Positions 18,109 to 26,162 of a stretch of DNA of 64,000 nt are shown here, piece by piece. Within the stretch, counting starts at the first letter, position 1; every line of letters begins with the position of its first letter. Source of the DNA: Streptomyces fungicidicus (GTDB lineage: Bacteria > Actinomycetota > Actinomycetes > Streptomycetales > Streptomycetaceae). The DNA lies in NCBI RefSeq assembly GCF_003665435.1, contig NZ_CP023407.1:620001-684000 (forward strand), in the 5' to 3' direction. The notes below the pieces were generated by a model that did no database searches, was not told the origin of the DNA, and was given only the letters and a program-made list of their open reading frames with translations. Position numbers and translations under genes: made by a program.

Positions 18109-19401
18109 TCAGTGGCTCCTGCGGGAGTGGTTCTGGGCGCCCTGGCCCGACGCGTCGCCGGCACCCGCGCCGGCCTCCTCACCCGCGCCGGCGTCCTGGC
18201 CCGCACCGGCCTCCTCGCCGCCCGCCTGGTCGCCGGCACCGGCATCGCCCGCGCCGCCCGCCTGGTCGCCGGCGCCGGCGCCGTCCGCGCCGAGGGTCGC
18301 GCCGACCGCTTCCAGGGCCGTGGTGACCGGCTGGAAGAACGTCTCGCCGCCCGAGGTGCAGTCGCCGCTGCCGCCCGAGGTCAGGCCGATGGCGAGGCCG
18401 TCCCGGGTGAACATGGAGCCGCCGCTGTCGCCGGGCTCGGCGCAGACGTTCGTCTGGATGAGGCCGGTGACCGTGCCCTCCGGGTAGTTCACCGTGGCGT
18501 CCAGGCCGAGCACCTGCCCGTCGGCGAGCCCGGTGGTGCTGCCCATCCGGAACACCTCCTGACCGACGGTCGCCTCCGCGGCCCCGGAGATCGGGAGGGT
18601 CTGGTCACCGAGGTTCACCTCACTCGGCGCCTGGGTCGCGGGGTCGTCGTACGTGACGAGCGCGAAGTCGCCCGCGCCGGGGAAGACCGCCTGGTCGACC
18701 GTGGCGATCGGCTGCCCGCCCTGCGCGTCGGACCACTGGTCGGCCGCGACACCGCAGTGACCGGCCGTCAGGAACGCCGGGGAGCCGTCGCCCGCGGTGA
18801 CGTTGAAGCCGAGCGAGCAGCGCGCTCCGCCGGAGAAGATGGCGTCGCCGCCGGACGCGAACGTCCGGAAGGTGCCCGCGGACTTCTTGACGGTCGCCAT
18901 GCCCGGGCCGAGGCTCCGCACGGTGGACTCCAGCCTGTTCCACCTGTCGCCGGTGACCGTGCTGTCCGCGGTGACGAGGATCCTGTTGGTGCGCGGGTCG
19001 ACGGCCCACGAGGTGCCCGGGATGGTCGCCTCCGACTTCAGCGTCCGCGCCCCCGCCGCCAGCTCCGTCAGGCTGTTGTCGACCTCGCGGACGGCCGCGC
19101 CCGCCTTCTCGGCCTGCACGATCACGTTGTTGTCGTCGCCCGGTACGACGTTGACGACGAGCTGCTTGTTCTCACCGTCGTAGTAGGAGCCGGCGAACGC
19201 GTCGCCGAGGAGCCCGGCGAGTCGCGAGGCGAGATCCGAGGCGTCGGCCGCCTTGAGGGTCCTCGGCGCCGCCGCGGCGTCGTCCGGCGCGCCGTCCTGG
19301 GAGGCGTTGGCGTTGGGGAGCAGGATCGCGGCGGCGCCGAGCGCCACCACGCCGCCCACCGCTATCGCGGCCTTGCGCTTCGGAATTCGCTTGTGACTCA
19401 A
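18109..19401 (-). CDS. Secreted S1 family protease (streptogrisin-like) with low-complexity tail
   Basis: A 430-residue preproprotease. A signal peptide (residues 1-34, ending NANAS) is followed by an alpha-lytic-protease-type pro-region (about 35-170). The chymotrypsin-fold domain then shows His in TAGHCG, Asp in DFALVTYD and Ser in EPGDSGGS, with Cys pairs as in streptogrisins. The start is TTG 19401, preceded by AGGAGG at 9 nt, and SHKRIPKRK is a usual streptogrisin N-terminus. The last 60 residues (371-430) are an unusual Gly/Ala/Asp/Glu/Gln repeat tail ending NHSRRSH, encoded by tandem 36-bp repeats. The tail could be a linker without its binding module, or a wall-retention segment. It is divergent from the peptide-export operon. 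Confidence 0.93.
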   Translation of the reverse strand: MSHKRIPKRKAAIAVGGVVALGAAAILLPNANASQDGAPDDAAAAPRTLKAADASDLASRLAGLLGDAFAGSYYDGENKQLVVNVVPGDDNNVIVQAEKAGAAVREVDNSLTELAAGARTLKSEATIPGTSWAVDPRTNRILVTADSTVTGDRWNRLESTVRSLGPGMATVKKSAGTFRTFASGGDAIFSGGARCSLGFNVTAGDGSPAFLTAGHCGVAADQWSDAQGGQPIATVDQAVFPGAGDFALVTYDDPATQAPSEVNLGDQTLPISGAAEATVGQEVFRMGSTTGLADGQVLGLDATVNYPEGTVTGLIQTNVCAEPGDSGGSMFTRDGLAIGLTSGGSGDCTSGGETFFQPVTTALEAVGATLGADGAGAGDQAGGAGDAGAGDQAGGEEAGAGQDAGAGEEAGAGAGDASGQGAQNHSRRSH

Positions 19402-19921
19402 CCTTCTCGACCTCCTGGGGGTGACCGGAGCCGGGCCGCCGTGCGGCGGCGGTGGGGGGCGCCTGGACGGCTGTTGGTACGCACGTGCCGCGGGGGGCGT
19501 TCAATCCCCCGTCACACCTCACCCGGTGCGACCGGACGTGAGCAATCGGTCACGTCCAAAGAGCGGAATCCTGGCTTCAGCGAATCTGCACAGCCCGTGC
19601 CCAACCCGGTCACCGCGGCCGGCGTCCGTCCACAAGCCCCGGGGCGGGAGTACGTGTTTGGAACCGGTGTGCCGGATTCCGGCCGGCGGGGCGCAAGTGG
19701 TCCGACGAGCCGATGCGGTGGGGCATGTGAAGAAGTCGCCGCCGAGCCGTGCCCGCGTCTGCACGCTTGGACCCCCACGGGTCACAAGTTGCCTGGTGAG
19801 ACGTTTGATTGATTGGAAGCCCGGACCCGGCGCGTGCTTTGATCCATCGCACCGCAGGGCCGTTCCGGGTTCCCGGCGACGGGTGTTCGGCGCCCGCGGT
19901 CGCGGCCTTGTCTGTCCCCAG
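19402..19921. other. Divergent promoter region between S1 protease and peptide-export operon
   Basis: No gene is supportable in these 520 bp. The region contains the dyad at 19535-19558 and presumably both divergent promoters, but I could not assign a convincing -10/-35 pair to either. Confidence 0.5.
19535..19558. promoter_or_regulatory. Candidate operator: perfect 8-bp dyad
   Basis: GGACGTGA (19535-19542) and TCACGTCC (19551-19558) form a perfect inverted repeat with an 8-nt spacer, centred about 145 bp upstream of the S1 protease start. The half-site spacing (16 bp centre to centre) suits a dimeric repressor or activator. No adjacent regulator gene exists. Confidence 0.4.
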
Positions 19922-19938
19922 AGGGGGCCGCTCCCCCT
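19922..19938 (+). promoter_or_regulatory. Small hairpin in the leader of the exported-peptide gene
   Basis: AGGGGG (19922-19927) pairs with CCCCCT (19933-19938) over a 5-nt loop, ending 16 nt before the ribosome binding site GAAGGGAAG (19955-19963). It could stabilise the 5' end of the mRNA or act in attenuation. Confidence 0.35.
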
Positions 19939-19970
19939 TGTGAGATATCCATACGAAGGGAAGTTCCATC

Positions 19971-20186
19971 ATGAACTCCACCCCCCAGGTTGAGACCGTC
20001 GAGATCGCCGACGCCGACCTCGACAACGTCTCCGGCGGCCTGTCCGTGAACGCCGTGAACACCCTCACGGGTGCGGTGGACGGTATCGCCCCGGTCTCCG
20101 GCCTGGTCGACACGGTCGTCGGCACCGTCGAGGGCGCCACCGGCCTGAACACCGCGCCGGTCACCAACCTGGTCGCCGGTCTCTGA
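19971..20186 (+). CDS. Double-glycine-leader exported peptide precursor
   Basis: A 71-residue precursor for the exporter encoded just downstream. The first 23 residues form a double-glycine leader: IADADLDNVSGG has a hydrophobic residue at -12, acidic at -8, Leu at -7, Val at -4 and Gly-Gly at -2/-1. The predicted 48-residue core has no Cys, Lys, Arg, His or aromatic residue, ten Val and net charge about -3. Core residues 7-23 and 24-45 are an imperfect duplication (NTLTGAVDGIAPVSGLV against DTVVGTVEG..TAPVTNLV with a 5-residue insertion). Such peptides are sometimes annotated type A2 lantipeptides, yet thioether rings need Cys, so that label cannot hold here. Function is unknown. A good Shine-Dalgarno precedes ATG 19971. 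Confidence 0.85.
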   Translation: MNSTPQVETVEIADADLDNVSGGLSVNAVNTLTGAVDGIAPVSGLVDTVVGTVEGATGLNTAPVTNLVAGL

Positions 20187-20199
20187 TCGCGCCCCTGTG

Positions 20200-20242
20200 C
20201 CGCTGAGTCCCGGAGCCGCCCCCCGGCTCCGGGACTCAGCGG
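20200..20242 (+). terminator. Strong hairpin between precursor and exporter genes (partial terminator)
   Basis: A perfect 18-bp stem (20200-20217 with 20225-20242) with a 7-nt loop starts 14 nt after the precursor stop. The exporter genes follow in the same direction with no obvious new promoter. The hairpin is therefore expected to reduce read-through and protect the precursor mRNA, giving more precursor than transporter. Confidence 0.75.
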
Positions 20243-20305
20243 TGCGTCCACGCCCCCGCATCACGTCCGTCACGTCGCCCGGTTCACGCAGGTGAGGGAA
20301 GAGTC

Positions 20306-21112
20306 GTGCAGTTCCGCCAACAGGCCCTCGCCAAGCTCCAGTCACCGGAGGAGCTCGACCTGCCGGTGCGCTTCGCGCGTCCGCAGGGCTGGCTGGTGCT
20401 CTCCGTGACGGTGGTCGCGATGGCGGCCGCCTCGGTATGGGCACTGACCGGCTCGGTGTCCTCCACGGTCGGCGCGCCCGCCGTCCTCACGCACGGGCAG
20501 GGCAGTTACGTCCTGCAGAGCCCCGTCGCCGGCCAGGTCACCGCCGTCGTCGCGAAGGAGGGCGAGCGGCTTCCGGCCGGCTCCCCCGTCCTGAAGGTGC
20601 GCACCGAGCGGGGAGACACGGTCGTACGCTCCCTCGACGCGGGCCGGATCACCGCGCTCGCCGCCACCGTCGGCCAGATCATCTCCACCGGCGCGGACGT
20701 CGCCGCCGTGGAGAAGGTCTCCCGCGAGAAGGCCCCGCTGTACGCGACGGTGTACGTCCCGGCGGGGGACGCCGCCGGCATCCCCGCGCACGCCCCCGTC
20801 GACCTGACCGTGCAGTCCGTGCCGAGTCAGGAGTACGGCGTGCTGCGCGGCGAGGTGAAGTCGGTGGACCGCTCGGCGCAGTCGGCCCAGCAGATCGCCG
20901 CGTTCCTCGGGGACAGCAGGCTCGCCGAGCAGTTCACCGGGAAGGGCAGGCCGGTGGCGGTCACGGTCGAGCTGAAGAAGTCGTCCGGCACCGAGAGCGG
21001 ATACGCGTGGTCGTCCGCGGACGGCCCGCCGTTCGCACTGACCTCGATGACCCTGGCCACGGGTTCGATCCGGCTGGCCGACCGGCGTCCCGTCGACTGG
21101 CTGCTGCCGTGA
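20306..21112 (+). CDS. NHLM-type peptide secretion protein (HlyD-like membrane fusion protein)
   Basis: A 268-residue protein with one transmembrane helix (about residues 29-48, WLVLSVTVVAMAAASVWAL) after the characteristic N-terminal phrase FRQQALAKLQSPEELDLPV. It is followed by a biotinyl-lipoyl-like segment (LQSPVAGQVTAVVAKEGERL and SLDAGRITALAATVGQII). It resembles the secretion protein of NHLM bacteriocin export systems and should link the ABC transporters outside the membrane. It is much shorter than Gram-negative HlyD, as expected without an outer membrane. GTG 20306 has AGGGAAGAG upstream. The stop overlaps the next start (GTGA, 4 nt), so the two are translationally coupled. Confidence 0.88.
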   Translation: MQFRQQALAKLQSPEELDLPVRFARPQGWLVLSVTVVAMAAASVWALTGSVSSTVGAPAVLTHGQGSYVLQSPVAGQVTAVVAKEGERLPAGSPVLKVRTERGDTVVRSLDAGRITALAATVGQIISTGADVAAVEKVSREKAPLYATVYVPAGDAAGIPAHAPVDLTVQSVPSQEYGVLRGEVKSVDRSAQSAQQIAAFLGDSRLAEQFTGKGRPVAVTVELKKSSGTESGYAWSSADGPPFALTSMTLATGSIRLADRRPVDWLLP

Positions 21113-23331
21113 CCACCGCTCAGGAGACCCGCGGCCGGCGCCGTGCCGCCCCGCCCGGGCGCGCCGTTCCCAAGGCCCGTGCGAAGACCGTCCGTACGCC
21201 CACCGTGCTCCAGATGGAGGCCGTGGAGTGCGGCGCCGCCTCCCTGGCGATGGTGCTCGGCCACTACGGCCGGCATGTCCCGCTGGAGGAGCTGCGCATC
21301 GCCTGCGGCGTCTCGCGGGACGGCTCACGCGCCAGCAACCTGCTGAAGGCGGCCCGGAGTTACGGGCTGACCGCCAAGGGCATGCAGATGGATCTGGCCG
21401 CCCTCGCCGAAGTGACGGCGCCGGCCATCCTGTTCTGGGAGTTCAACCACTACGTCGTCTACGACGGCATGGGCCGCCGCTTCGGCCGCCGCGGGGTGTA
21501 CATCAACGACCCCGGCAAGGGTCGGCGGTTCGTCCCGCTGGAGGAGTTCGACGGCAGCTTCACCGGTGTGGTGCTGGTGATGGAGCCCGGCGAGGACTTC
21601 ACACGGGGCGGCCGCAGGCCGGGCGTGCTCGGCACGATGCCGGCCCGGCTGCGCGGCACGGCGGGCACCATGCCCGCGGTGGTGCTGTCGAGCCTGCTCC
21701 TGGTGGCGGTGGGCGCGGCGGTGCCGGGGCTCAGCCGCACCTTCATCGACGAGTTCCTGATCGGCGGCCACACCTCCATGCTGGGGGTGCTGTTCACGTC
21801 GATGGGCGCCTGTGTGCTGCTCACCCTGGTGCTGACCTGGCTCCAGCAGGGCAACTTGCTGCGCGGCCGGCTGATCTCCTCCACGCTGTCCAGCGCCCGT
21901 TTCCTGCGCCATCTGCTGCGGCTGCCGGTGACGTTCTTCGCCCAGCGCAGCCCGGCCGACCTGGTGCAGCGGCTGCAGTCCAACGACGCGGTGGCCGAGA
22001 CCCTGGCCCGCGATCTGTCGGCGGCGGGCGTGGACGCGGTGGTGGTCGTGCTGTACGCGGTGCTGCTGTACACGTACGACCCGCAGCTCACCTTCGTGGG
22101 CATCGGTGTGGCGCTGCTGAACATCGTGGCGATGCGGATCGTCATCCGGCTGCGCGCGACCCGCACCGCGAAGCTGCGCGCGGACAACGCCCGGCTCACC
22201 AACACCGCCTACACCGGACTGCAGTTGATCGAGACGCTGAAGGCGACCGGCGGGGAGGACGGCTACTTCCGCAAGTGGGCGGGGCAGCACGCGACCACGC
22301 TGGAGGAGCAGCAGCGGCTCGGTGTGCCGAGCGCCTGGCTGGGCATCGTCGCGCCGACGCTCGCCACCCTCAACAGCGCGCTGATCCTGTGGATCGGCGG
22401 CCTGCGGGCGGTCGAGGGGCACATCTCGGTCGGACTGCTGGTCGCCTTCCAGGCGCTGGTCGCCCGCTTCACCGCCCCGCTGACCCGGCTCAACGGCGTC
22501 GCGGGCCGGATCCAGGACTTCGCCGCGGACGTGGCCCGGCTGAAGGACGTGGAGAACTTCCGGGCCGACCCGCTCTACGGCCGTCCCGGCGGCGTGGAGT
22601 CGACGCGCCGGCTGCACGGCCATGTCGAGCTGCAGAACATCGGCTTCGGCTACAGCCCGCTGGACAAGCCGCTGCTGACCGGCTTCGACCTGACGGTGGG
22701 CCCCGGACAGCAGGTGGCGCTGGTCGGCGGCTCGGGCAGCGGCAAGTCCACGGTGTCGCGGCTGATCTCGGGCCTGTACGCGCCGTGGGAGGGCGTCATC
22801 CGGATCGACGGCCGGCGCATCGAGGACATTCCGCGAGGCGCGCTGGCGGCGTCCGTCTCCTTCGTCGACCAGGAGGTGTTCCTGTTCGAGGGCACCGTCC
22901 GGGACAACGTGGCGCTGTGGGATCCCTCGGTCCCGGACGAGGCCGTGGTGGAGGCGCTCAAGGACGCGGCGCTGTACGACGTGATCCTGCGCCGTCCGGG
23001 TGGCATCCACAGCCCGGTGGAGCAGGACGGCCGGAACTTCTCCGGCGGCCAGCGCCAGCGTCTGGAGATCGCGCGGGCACTGGTGCGCCGGCCGAGCATC
23101 CTGGTGCTGGACGAGGTGACCAGCGCGCTCGACGCGGAGACCGAGCTGCTGGTGATGGACAGCCTGCGCCGGCGCGGGTGCGCCTGTGTGGTGATCGCGC
23201 ACCGGCTGAGCACGGTGCGCGACAGCGACGAGATCGTCGTCCTGGACCACGGCACGGTCGTGGAGCGCGGGCGGCACGAGGAACTGGTGGCGCGCGGCGG
23301 CGCGTACGCGGCGCTGGTCAGGGAGCGATGA
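21109..23331 (+). CDS. Peptidase-containing ABC transporter (C39, NHLM type)
   Basis: A 740-residue exporter that removes double-glycine leaders while exporting the core. The C39 peptidase domain (about 28-155) has its catalytic Cys41 in LQMEAVECG, His114 in NHYVVYDG and Asp134 in NDPG. A six-helix transmembrane domain (about 165-470) precedes the ATPase with Walker A GGSGSGKST (near 541), signature FSGGQRQR (near 643) and Walker B ILVLDEVTSALD (near 664). All catalytic residues are intact. GTG 21109 overlaps the upstream stop. It is the natural processing enzyme for the precursor at 19971. Confidence 0.93.
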   Translation: MTTAQETRGRRRAAPPGRAVPKARAKTVRTPTVLQMEAVECGAASLAMVLGHYGRHVPLEELRIACGVSRDGSRASNLLKAARSYGLTAKGMQMDLAALAEVTAPAILFWEFNHYVVYDGMGRRFGRRGVYINDPGKGRRFVPLEEFDGSFTGVVLVMEPGEDFTRGGRRPGVLGTMPARLRGTAGTMPAVVLSSLLLVAVGAAVPGLSRTFIDEFLIGGHTSMLGVLFTSMGACVLLTLVLTWLQQGNLLRGRLISSTLSSARFLRHLLRLPVTFFAQRSPADLVQRLQSNDAVAETLARDLSAAGVDAVVVVLYAVLLYTYDPQLTFVGIGVALLNIVAMRIVIRLRATRTAKLRADNARLTNTAYTGLQLIETLKATGGEDGYFRKWAGQHATTLEEQQRLGVPSAWLGIVAPTLATLNSALILWIGGLRAVEGHISVGLLVAFQALVARFTAPLTRLNGVAGRIQDFAADVARLKDVENFRADPLYGRPGGVESTRRLHGHVELQNIGFGYSPLDKPLLTGFDLTVGPGQQVALVGGSGSGKSTVSRLISGLYAPWEGVIRIDGRRIEDIPRGALAASVSFVDQEVFLFEGTVRDNVALWDPSVPDEAVVEALKDAALYDVILRRPGGIHSPVEQDGRNFSGGQRQRLEIARALVRRPSILVLDEVTSALDAETELLVMDSLRRRGCACVVIAHRLSTVRDSDEIVVLDHGTVVERGRHEELVARGGAYAALVRER

Positions 23332-23332
23332 G

Positions 23333-26158
23333 ATGACGACCGTGCACGAGGGGCAGGGCGGCGACCTCGTCCTGGGCGCGCTCGGCTCGCTGGGCACGCC
23401 CATCGACTGCTCCGGGTTCGGCCGGCTGGACCTCGAGGGGCCGCAGGTGCTGTGGCTGATCGCGTCCGGCGCCGTGGACCTGTTCGCGGTGGACGCCGGA
23501 CAGCAGGGGCACTGGCACCATCTGGGCCGGCTGGAGGCCGGCTCGCTGGTGCTGGGCCCGGTGGCCGGTCCGGCGCACACGCTGGTGGCGCGTCCGCTGC
23601 GGGACTGCGTGGTGCACCGCATCGGGCTGCGCGAGCTGTACCAGCCGGCGAGCACCCAGACCTGGTCGTACGACGAGTACGGCAACGCGCAGTACGTGCC
23701 GCCCACGACGAGCCCGCTGGAGTACGCCCTGGCGCTCGGCGTGGGCCGCGGTCTCGCGGTGCTGTTCCAGGCGCCGATGGCCACGGAGCGGGCCGTCGCG
23801 CCCAGCGACGACGACGTGTTCTGGATGCAGGTGCCGCCGGGCAGCGCCCAGTACGGCTCGCTGTACGGCGCGGAGGCGGCGGCCGACCTGCTGATGGATC
23901 CGGCGCTGTGGCAGAGCATGGTCGACCAGCAGTACCGGCTGATGACGACGCTGGACCGGTGGATCGAACAGCTGGAGCACACCCACGAGACACGCACCGC
24001 GGAGGGCATCGCGGCCGGTGAGGCGGTGCGGGCGCAGGCCGACCGGACGCTGCTCGCCGCCATCGGCAAGCGGTCGGGACAGCGCACCACGGCGGCGGAC
24101 GCGGACGCCACCTACGCGGCCTGCCGGCTGGTCGCGCGGGCGGCCGGGATCACGCTGGCCGCGCCCGCCCGGTCCGGCACCGGCGGGGACCGCCTCGATC
24201 CGGTCGAGCAGATCGCGCTGGCCTCCCGCGTCCGCACCCGCGTGGTACGGCTGGACGGCCGCTGGTGGCGGGACGACGTGGGTCCGCTGGTGGGTCACCG
24301 CGCCCTGTCGGGGGCGCCCGTGGCGCTGCTGTGGCGGCGCGGCGGCTATGTGTCGGTGCATCCGGCGACCGGCCGTGAGACACCGGTCGAGAAGGCGAAC
24401 GCCGGGGAGTTCGAGCCCCGCGCGATGATGTTCTACCGTCCGCTGCCCGAGCGGCGGCTGGGCCCGCTCGGGCTGATGCGGTTCTGCATGTCGGGGACGC
24501 GCGGCGATCTGACCGGTCTGCTGCTGAGCGGTCTGGTGACGGTGGTGATCGGGGCCCTGGTGCCCCTCGCCACCGGAAAGGTGCTCGGCGAGTTCGTGCC
24601 GAAGGCGCAGACCGGGCTGATCGTGCAGGTGTGTCTCGCGGTGATCCTGAGCAGCGTGGTGGCCGCCGCCTTCATGCTGCTGCAGAACCTCACCCTGCTG
24701 CGTCTGGAGGGCCGGGTGGAGGCCACGCTCCAGCCGGCGGTGTGGGACAGACTGCTGCGGCTGCCGACCAGGTTCTTCACCGAGCGTTCCACGGGCGAGC
24801 TGGCCAGTGCGGCCATGGGCATCAGCGCGATCCGCCGCATGCTGGCCGGCGTGGGTCCCACGGTGGCGCAGTCGGTCACCGTGGGCGCGATGAACCTGGG
24901 ACTGCTGCTGTGGTTCAGCGTGCCGATGGCGCTGGCCGCGGTCGGGATGCTGGTCGTCATCGCGGGGGTGTTCCTGGGGCTCGGACTGTGGCAGGTGCGC
25001 TGGCAGCGGCGCCTGGTGGTGCTCACCAACAAGCTGAACAACCAGGCGTTCCAGACGCTGCGCGGGCTGCCGAAGCTGCGGGTGGCGGCGGCGGAGAACT
25101 ACGCGTACGCCGCGTGGGCGTCGGAGTTCGCCCGCAGCCGTGAGCTCCAGCAGCGGGCCGGCCGGATCAAGAACCTGACGGCGGTTCTGGGGGCGGTCTA
25201 CCTGCCGCTGTGCACCCTGGCGATGTTCATGCTGCTGGCCGGGCCGGCGCGGGGCTCGATGACGGCGGCGGAGTTCCTCACCTTCAACACGTCCGTGACG
25301 ATGGTGCTGACCTCCGTCACCCAGCTGACCGGCGCGTTCGTCTCGGGCGTGGCCGCGCTGCCGCTGTTCGAGCAGATCAGGCCGGTGCTGGACGCCACGC
25401 CCGAGGTACGCACGGCGAGCACCCGGCCGGGCCCGCTGACCGGGGCGGTCGAGGCGCGGCGGCTGACCTTCCGCTACTCCGACGACGGCCCGCTGGTCCT
25501 GGACGACGTGTCCTTCGAGGCGCGGCCGGGCGAGTTCGTGGCGGTGGTCGGCCCGAGCGGCTGCGGCAAGTCCACGCTGCTGCGGCTGCTCATCGGCTTC
25601 GACCGGCCGGTCTCCGGCAGCGTGCTGTACGACGGCCAGGACCTGGCCGCGCTGGACCAGTCGGCCGTGCGCCGCCAGTGCGGTGTGGTGCTCCAGCACG
25701 CGCAGCCCTTCACCGGGTCGCTCCTGGACGTCATCTGCGGGAGCGAGCCGTACACGCCGGAGGAGGCGATGGCGGCGGCGGAGATGGCGGGACTGGCCGA
25801 GGACATCCGGCGGATGCCGATGGGGCTGCACACCCTGGTGTCCGGCAGCGGCGCGGTCTCCGGAGGGCAGCGGCAGCGGCTGATGATCGCCCAGGCGCTG
25901 ATCCGGCGGCCGCGGATCCTCTTCTTCGACGAGGCGACCAGCGCCCTGGACAACGAGACGCAGCGCACGGTCATGGAGAGCACCAAGGCCCTGGAGGCGA
26001 CCCGGATCGTCATCGCGCACCGGTTGTCGACGGTGCTGGACGCGGACCGGGTCGTGGTGATGGAGAGCGGCAAGGTGGTCCAGCAGGGCCCGCCGGCGCA
26101 GCTCCTCGCCGACACCGGCGGGCGGCTGCACGAGCTGGTGCGGCGGCAGATGGCGTGA
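23333..26158 (+). CDS. Second ABC transporter of NHLM type, permease/ATPase with large N-terminal domain
   Basis: A 941-residue protein starting one base after the previous stop. The first 370 residues contain a cupin or cyclic-nucleotide-binding-like beta region (about 20-110, GRLEAGSLVLGPVAG) and a helical segment. This arrangement is distinctive for the NHLP/NHLM export permease-ATPase and has no peptidase Cys/His pair. The transmembrane domain (about 390-690) and ATPase follow, with Walker A GPSGCGKST near 740, signature VSGGQRQR near 842 and Walker B ILFFDEATSALD near 863. It probably forms a heterodimer or a tandem system with the C39 transporter. Confidence 0.92.
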   Translation: MTTVHEGQGGDLVLGALGSLGTPIDCSGFGRLDLEGPQVLWLIASGAVDLFAVDAGQQGHWHHLGRLEAGSLVLGPVAGPAHTLVARPLRDCVVHRIGLRELYQPASTQTWSYDEYGNAQYVPPTTSPLEYALALGVGRGLAVLFQAPMATERAVAPSDDDVFWMQVPPGSAQYGSLYGAEAAADLLMDPALWQSMVDQQYRLMTTLDRWIEQLEHTHETRTAEGIAAGEAVRAQADRTLLAAIGKRSGQRTTAADADATYAACRLVARAAGITLAAPARSGTGGDRLDPVEQIALASRVRTRVVRLDGRWWRDDVGPLVGHRALSGAPVALLWRRGGYVSVHPATGRETPVEKANAGEFEPRAMMFYRPLPERRLGPLGLMRFCMSGTRGDLTGLLLSGLVTVVIGALVPLATGKVLGEFVPKAQTGLIVQVCLAVILSSVVAAAFMLLQNLTLLRLEGRVEATLQPAVWDRLLRLPTRFFTERSTGELASAAMGISAIRRMLAGVGPTVAQSVTVGAMNLGLLLWFSVPMALAAVGMLVVIAGVFLGLGLWQVRWQRRLVVLTNKLNNQAFQTLRGLPKLRVAAAENYAYAAWASEFARSRELQQRAGRIKNLTAVLGAVYLPLCTLAMFMLLAGPARGSMTAAEFLTFNTSVTMVLTSVTQLTGAFVSGVAALPLFEQIRPVLDATPEVRTASTRPGPLTGAVEARRLTFRYSDDGPLVLDDVSFEARPGEFVAVVGPSGCGKSTLLRLLIGFDRPVSGSVLYDGQDLAALDQSAVRRQCGVVLQHAQPFTGSLLDVICGSEPYTPEEAMAAAEMAGLAEDIRRMPMGLHTLVSGSGAVSGGQRQRLMIAQALIRRPRILFFDEATSALDNETQRTVMESTKALEATRIVIAHRLSTVLDADRVVVMESGKVVQQGPPAQLLADTGGRLHELVRRQMA

Positions 26159-26162
26159 GCGG

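Noticed and set aside
18140..18290. Regular GC-rich repeats considered as a CRISPR array or tandem repeat element
   Set aside because: The 36-bp units keep the reading frame of the S1 protease tail and encode a Gly/Ala/Asp repeat; there are no unique spacers between identical repeats.
19971..20186. Lanthipeptide (type A2) identity for the small precursor
   Set aside because: The predicted core contains no Cys, so lanthionine rings are impossible, and no LanM- or LanB-like enzyme is in the window.
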